A stretch of DNA of 64,000 nt, taken from NCBI GenBank assembly GCA_035610835.1, contig CM069457.1, forward strand, positions 19,462,658 through 19,526,657, read 5' to 3'. The notes below the pieces were generated by a model that saw only the letters and a list, made by a program, of their open reading frames with translations, was not told the DNA's origin and searched no databases. Both the position numbers and the translations under genes were made by a program. Positions 58,877 to 64,000 of this stretch are shown in pieces (the stretch's first letter is position 1; each line of letters starts with the position of its first letter). The stretch comes from Ophiura sarsii. Taxonomy: Eukaryota > Echinodermata > Ophiuroidea > Amphilepidida > Ophiuridae.

Positions 58877-59577
58877 TCAGATCTAAATACACACATGCAC
58901 ACATACAGTGTACGTCATCCACAACGTCTACGATTTTAAGCTTACTACTAGCAGGCTACACGCATGTACATACATGTGATTTTGAGCTAAAATATATCTT
59001 GCTTAGATTACAAATCAGCTGGAAAATTTGGTGATAAAGGTTCCCTGCAAGTCAACTGGCGCTACTGTATTCGTGATGTTAGTTGCTTCAACATCAATTG
59101 ATTATTAAATGACAGTCTCACTTCCTCTACTAGTCTAGGCTCTAAAGTATGTCGTTGTGGTTTTTGTATGTAAAGCACGTTTGGACCCCCTAGCTTGTTG
59201 TACAATTAGCAGTTGCTCGAAATGCTGGCCCAGACGATGGCGGCCACGCGAAATCCTAGTGGCAAGACCCCTCGTATGAACACACTGGCAACACTTTCGG
59301 GATTGAACGATAAAAATGCGTCCCGCCCCACCCGGGATCCGCCCCGCCCCACCCGGGATCCGCCCCGCCCGCAAAATTCTTTACCGTAACCAACATTTGG
59401 ATAGGCTATAAAATGCGTAATAATAACATCGTAGCGCGGGCGTAGTTCACAGAAAGCTCGCTGTACGCTATCATATTCGACTTACGCACGTATTATATAT
59501 ATTGTTATAACAGATAAGTTTTATTCCGTAAAAATCATATCGATTGAAATTCCGATCGCTATCAGCCAACTCATCGT
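58877..59577. other. No gene recognised; includes a GC-rich 20-bp tandem repeat
   Basis: CGCCCCACCCGGGATCCGCC is repeated two and a half times at 59321-59369 in otherwise AT-rich DNA. TTTATTCCGT at 59520 again matches the hairpin-array motif. Confidence 0.55.
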
Positions 59578-59642
59578 GGTCTAATGGCTATCGAACATGT
59601 CTTATGAACGAAAGGTTACTGGTTCGAATCTCGGTATCGTAG
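59578..59642 (+). other. tRNA-like sequence, probably degenerate
   Basis: GTGGTCTAATGGCTATCGAA resembles a D-arm with box A, and TACTGGTTCGAATCTCGG a T-arm with box B. The putative anticodon loop CTTATGA would give TAT. Stems pair poorly (T arm ACTGG against CTCGG), so this is a pseudo-tRNA or tRNA-derived repeat. Confidence 0.4.
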
Positions 59643-60023
59643 AATTTTGCGTTAAATCTTGTCTGATATTTTTTCAACATAGGATATAATGTAATGTAAG
59701 TACAAGTACAAGTGCATCAGTTTCAATCCAAATGTTGTTTACGGTAAAAAATATGTTCGCCATGGTCTCACATTAGGCTTCAATAAGTAGTATGTATCAA
59801 ATAGATAATCAGGCAATGTGATTTTTCTTCCAAAATAACATTTAGAGAGTCCACAGCCTTTTTTACGGAATATACTCGTTTAGAATTTAAAATTGTAATA
59901 AATACAACATTTAAAAATATTATCTTCTAATTTTAGTGCTACTCTATTCCAGATAGCTATTATTATAATTACGAATAGCTAAGCTGCAGGCGGTGAATTA
60001 CAATTTTGAACTTATACAAAATC
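59643..60023. other. No gene recognised
   Basis: AT-rich with nothing supported. Confidence 0.5.
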
Positions 60024-60027
60024 TTAA

Positions 60028-60372
60028 AGGTAGATGACCCGATCACATTTTCGTAACACAGAATTATTTCAAACATACGGAGATTTTCATATCATATGAA
60101 AGCTCGTATTTTTTTCATCATCATACTGAAATTTGACGGCCTAATTCGGTATAATGACAGAGAAATCGACGAAATAGCGTTGATTTACCGCGAATGGTGG
60201 TTACCACCGATATAGTTTGTGTACTACTCAATGGGTACAGTTCACAGCATCTTGTGCGTCTAAAATAAGAACCATAATAGCTATGCATCTCAAATGTTGG
60301 GACACGACGTTTTTAAGGATGACCTTTCATGTAGAATAGAAAACTTCAAGTTGAAAATCGGAACATCTACCT
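60028..60372. mobile_element. 345-bp element with TTAA target duplication
   Basis: TTAA|AGGTAGATGACCCGATC on the left and ATCGGAACATCTACCT|TTAA on the right give inverted ends of about 17 bp with one gap. TTAA duplication is the pattern of piggyBac- or Kolobok-type transposons. It is non-coding, hence non-autonomous. Confidence 0.78.
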
Positions 60373-60376
60373 TTAA

Positions 60377-62320
60377 TCATGAAATAATAGCACAATAACC
60401 TATCCCATACCTACCTAATGATAATTTACATTAAGATCTTCTGTATGAATATCTTTAGACAAAAATCATCAAAAATGGAAGAAAATCCACTTTTGTGATG
60501 TAAAACTGGTATTTTGATGATAATTTGACAAACATTACGGTGATCAGCCATGTTACCATGAGAAGATCGCAACCAACAGTGGAACATATGGTGTGATCGT
60601 CAAATTCAACCAGTGGCCGCAATGATGAGAATCACGTGGTGGTCGCGACCTGCCCATTGGGTGTACACTCCCCGCTCTCCCCTATACTAAACAAAAATCC
60701 AATGTTTAAAGGCATATTATGTGATCTTTTTCAGGGAACGCCCTCCATTCTTGATTATTTTTTTGAAAGCAGATTTTTTAGTAGATTTACATTGTTGACC
60801 ATTAGGCATAAATAATAAATGGGCCATATCCAAAACATGTCATCATTGCGAGGGACGGATTGATGTTTTCGATTATCCTGTCTTTTCAGTCAGAAATCTA
60901 GACACCAAAAGCATATCACATGAATAACAACCCAGTACTCCGCAAAAAAAGAAAAAAAAGCATAGCAACGATCACCTGCCTTTCCAGCTGTGTAACTGTT
61001 CACTTTGAGTATACTGCATAACAAAGCAACCAATATACTTCAATATCAATGGGAAAAAATAAAGCCACAATGAACCATTGCTATGGCAACGCAATTTCGA
61101 AACGCGAGGGACGGAATCGGGGACGGAATTGTCAAAAAAGGGACGGAATATGGTTTAAATTGCATCGCCATAGCGAAACACTCAACAGCAGCATTCTGTT
61201 TTTGCCTGTCATAAAAGCACATAGAACAGGCTCTCGTGTCGAAATGGACCACAAAAGTCCGGATTCTTCATGATTCCCAAATAATGTCAGAATTTGTTGT
61301 TGTTCAACATTAAAGAAAAAACAAGGACATTTGAGGCTAGAAAGAGAAAAAAGGAAGGGAAAGAAAGTAGTCATCCTGGTTTAGCCCCCCCCCCCCCGCA
61401 TTCCCCGTAGCATTGGTGTGTATGTATGTGGGGGGGGGGGGGGGCTTTAATGCATGCCCTATCCCAGTGTCATGAATTAAAATAGAGAAAATTAAATTAT
61501 TACATGCAAGGAATAAATTGCCTGAATCAAGTCATTATAATTGTTGCCTTCCTGTCCCATACATTCTGGCACGCGTGTCAATATAAATAATGATGAGGGC
61601 GCACCACCAAATTACTCCGCATATGTAATAACGAAATTCGGTTCAAACTAGTAGATTCAACATTGAAGTCACAATTTTAATAAGAAGATATGCTTGAAAT
61701 TGCACGATATTCGGCAATATGATTGAGATCAAGATTATATAACCAACAAATCATACTATTTTGAAAACGGTAAGCAAAAATAGGCACGCGGATGTACATG
61801 ACAGCATACCCAAATATGAGTGATGTGTATTCGGTCATCAGTAACTTTCGACGAATAGGGAAATGAGTGTTGCGAGACTCGGTGAAATAAGGTGGGAATT
61901 TCATCTTGGAAAACGAATAATATTTTTTTCTTACCAAATCTATGTTAAAATAACCCATTGCATTACAGGCATTGTAATTTTAATTCGGACATTGCCGAAT
62001 TTGAGTAATAAGCTTATTTCTGTTTTTTTTTCTCAAATCTGGCCCGTATTAATAAATGGACTGCGCGAGTCCGACTCCAGAGCCCGACTCCCGAGCCCAG
62101 CAAAATACTCGAGTTTGGCTCAAGTTCTCTGTGATCTAAGTGTGATCAAATCTGAAATCTGGGCCCAAGCATACTAGTTCTTTCAACGCTGAGGATTTAT
62201 TTTATTACATCTCAGTACAGCTTGAATTAGGCTAGAGGCAAAATAAAAATAAAAACATGTTTAGCATCGGGACTTTTTTCAAAAAAGGAAGGAAGAGGCC
62301 CTTTTTTTGTTTGTTTTATT

Positions 62321-62321
<1 letters not shown>
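60377..62321. other. No gene recognised
   Basis: Includes a short GGGACGGAAT repeat (three times near 61110-61150) and a paired C13 ... G15 arrangement at 61385-61444. Overlapping short frames on both strands (61046-62177) are not recognisable. Confidence 0.5.
61385..61444. repeat. C tract and G tract facing each other
   Basis: TAG followed by 13 Cs, 32 bp of mixed sequence, then 15 Gs and CTTTAA. The tracts can pair with each other or form quadruplex and i-motif structures. Confidence 0.8.

Positions 62322-62351
<30 letters not shown>
62322..62351 (+). repeat. C30 homopolymer
   Basis: Thirty consecutive cytosines. The length is probably approximate in the assembly. Confidence 0.9.
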
Positions 62352-62863
62352 ACTTTAAGTACAAAACCGCCCTGGTAAGCGATAAACATTGCGAACTTGA
62401 AAAAGTTATGACTGAAATAAAGAGAAAAAAGAAAAGAAAATTGAAGCGGACCCCAAAAAAGGAAGCGGGAGGGGACGCTAAACATTTTTTTTTAAATTTT
62501 GCCTTAGTCTAGTGTACAACCAAAATCACTATGACGACAATGCGATGATAGTGCGATGCAGCGCATTGATCGCGATTGGCACATTTACAACACAACAAGG
62601 TTTATCGCAAATAGAAAAAAAAAGCCATTGATTATCCTTATCTGTTGCATTGTGGGATCACAAATGGGGCAACCTGTTGACCTTCGCTGACATCACACAA
62701 GCAGTAACTTCCACGTACAAATGGTCTGTGACAAGCCGTGGCAATTCATGGGTACCACTGACCAGACCCCCACCCCCCCCCCCCCCCCCAAAAAAAAAAG
62801 AAGAAATCCCTGGCCCTTTTCCACTGCGCCCTCCCCTGTCCTTCGCTGGATCAGCAATGCAAC
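62352..62863. other. No gene recognised; C and A tracts near the gap
   Basis: Contains C17 (62773-62789) directly followed by an A run (62790-62799). Long frames here are low-complexity and run into the gap. Confidence 0.5.
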
Positions 62864-62963
62864 NNNNNNNNNNNNNNNNNNNNNNNNNNNNNNNNNNNNN
62901 NNNNNNNNNNNNNNNNNNNNNNNNNNNNNNNNNNNNNNNNNNNNNNNNNNNNNNNNNNNNNNN
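62864..62963. other. Assembly gap, 100 Ns
   Basis: Exactly 100 Ns, the conventional size for a gap of unknown length. The zinc-finger part of the duplicated exon should lie here. Confidence 0.98.
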
Positions 62964-63213
62964 CCATGGACTGAGCAAAAATTGTAGCATCTCGACATCT
63001 TATGGATGAACCTCTAAACCAATACCTACGTATTCGCCTGTCATGACGTCGTTGATGTATCTTATACCTGTCAAAGTTACTGAAGCTTCGGTGAGTGTGA
63101 TATTTACAAGCAAGTGGTTTCAGTTGGTTTCCCGCAATATGGTCTAACATAGCGACTTCACTGTTGGGAGGAGTACAGAAAACAAAAATGTTTAAAATTA
63201 AACAGGCATGCAT
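62964..63213 (-). CDS. Second copy of the zinc-finger gene, 5' part of exon only (runs into gap)
   Basis: The minus-strand frame repeats the N-terminal part of the 55667-56656 exon, from the intron-like MHACLILNIF through SEVAMLDHIAGNQLKP and FDRYKIHQRRH to IFAQSM, then enters the N gap. It has an in-frame three-base deletion (HTHRSF for HTHWRIF) and one conservative change (HDRR for HERR). Differences that keep the frame suggest it was coding after the duplication, but it could also be an uncollapsed second haplotype of the same gene. Fingers cannot be seen. Confidence 0.65.
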
Positions 63214-63640
63214 TGCATAAGTTGCGTTTTATTTCAATATATTTTGCATTCTGCCGGGCATTCTGCACGGTTATGGTCCCGGGTTATGGTTATGACATAA
63301 TATTATATTATAATTATTATACACTGTACTAGGGTTCTATGTTATTTCAAATATTTTAAAAGTGAACTCTATCCTTCAATATTCTTTTTACCAAAAGGTA
63401 TTTATAAACGAGGGTAATATTTTCAACAACAAAAAACAACAAACAAATCCAAATTCCGTTGAAAATGGTGTCCATAGCAAACTAAGAATAAGAAGAAAAA
63501 ATGTTGCTATAGGCATGCTATGCAATATTGCATAGACTAGATTGTGTTTTATTTCACTAAAAATATTTTGCAATCTGCACGTCTGTCAGGTTGATCATGT
63601 TGAAACATTTAAACCTGGTGGGTATCATAAATCAAGGGGT
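63214..63640 (-). repeat. Segmental duplication, copy 2 (upstream flank)
   Basis: AAGTGAACTCTATCCTTC, CGAGGGTAAT, TTGAAAATGGTGTCC, GTCTGTCAGGTTG and GGGTATCATAAATCAAGG match 56795-56980 in order. An extra segment of about 100 bp (63475-63580) contains TTTTATTTCACTAAAAATATTTTGCA, which resembles the TTTTATTTCAATATATTTTGCA upstream of the exon, so it is a local re-duplication. Confidence 0.8.
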
Positions 63641-64000
63641 ATAAGGCTATAGAAGTTTATTCCAGGTTCCTGTTGCCCTCCCGACCAGGGATAGCACGTA
63701 CTGGATCAAAAATGTGAGAGGTCCCATGACATTTTTCAGGACCCCGTAGGACTACAAAAAACAATTTAAAGGGTCCCTTCAATTTGGATCGGGACCCGCA
63801 AGTCTTTCCAATTTGAAACATGACGCGTCACTACAAGAAAGTGAGAGGTCTACGACGCACAGAGGCGTCAGAATGCGACTCCTGCTGCTCCCGACCCAAA
63901 TTTTCAGTTTCCTGTTGCCCTCCTGACCGAAATTTTCAGTTTATCAAATTTTTCATTACTTGTGCAAAAATTACATTTTATGACAAACTTGAATAAAAAG
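63641..64000. other. No gene recognised; short direct repeat
   Basis: TTCCTGTTGCCCTCCCGACC (63667) recurs as TTCCTGTTGCCCTCCTGACC (63909), and AAATTTTCAGTTT occurs twice. No coding similarity. Confidence 0.5.

Noticed and set aside
62650..63009. Frames running through the N gap
   Set aside because: Continuity through Ns is artificial. Only 62964-63213 on the minus strand has supporting homology.

Overview
The window is nuclear DNA from an animal, most likely a marine invertebrate deuterostome such as an echinoderm. It is AT-rich, almost gene-free and packed with satellite DNA, foldback transposons and dead transposon genes. It carries C2H2 zinc-finger arrays, fragments of Penelope-like and CR1/L2-like retroelements, and a decayed animal EnSpm/CACTA-like transposase. 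There are no operons, no bacterial genes and no rRNA. The species call is an inference from the repeat and protein families and is not certain.

Bases 1-26023 are a satellite array. The basic unit is about 565 bp and is itself a composite of two related subrepeats of about 155-165 bp with different linkers. Units form a higher-order repeat. A junction that marks one 91-bp-shorter unit recurs at 451, 4900, 10489 and 15511, giving higher-order copies of 4449, 5589 and 5022 bp (8, 10 and 9 units). From about 18.3 kb the array is older and more diverged. It contains a 1.3-kb block duplicated 3290 bp apart, three copies of a non-satellite module, and three inserted foldback elements with readable target duplications.

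Bases 26-42 kb are a graveyard of mobile DNA. They hold a degenerate zinc-finger array (27.8-28.8 kb) broken by a Penelope-like fragment, several MITE-like foldbacks, 2 kb of degenerate minisatellite, and the 3' end of a CR1/L2-like LINE (33.9-34.3 kb). A zinc-finger relic appears to be split into two pieces (34.5 and 40.8 kb), with one foldback nested in another and a broken EnSpm/CACTA-like transposase (38.0-40.5 kb) lying between them.

Bases 42-55 kb contain further foldbacks, including a 2.07-kb element with GGGGCAACTGG ends. They also hold a 100-bp-period array of ACGGAATAAA/TTTATTCCGT hairpins, a 575-bp inverted repeat, a 34-base G tract and a decayed gene of an unnamed multicopy animal family.

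The one plausible intact coding exon is a minus-strand C2H2 zinc-finger exon at 55667-56656 with eight complete fingers. Every finger has lysine where the helix normally has its core leucine. Its 5' half and upstream flank recur at 62964-63640 beside a 100-N assembly gap. The other zinc-finger relics share the same finger consensus, so this looks like a locally amplified family in a transposon-rich, possibly pericentromeric, setting. That setting is an inference.
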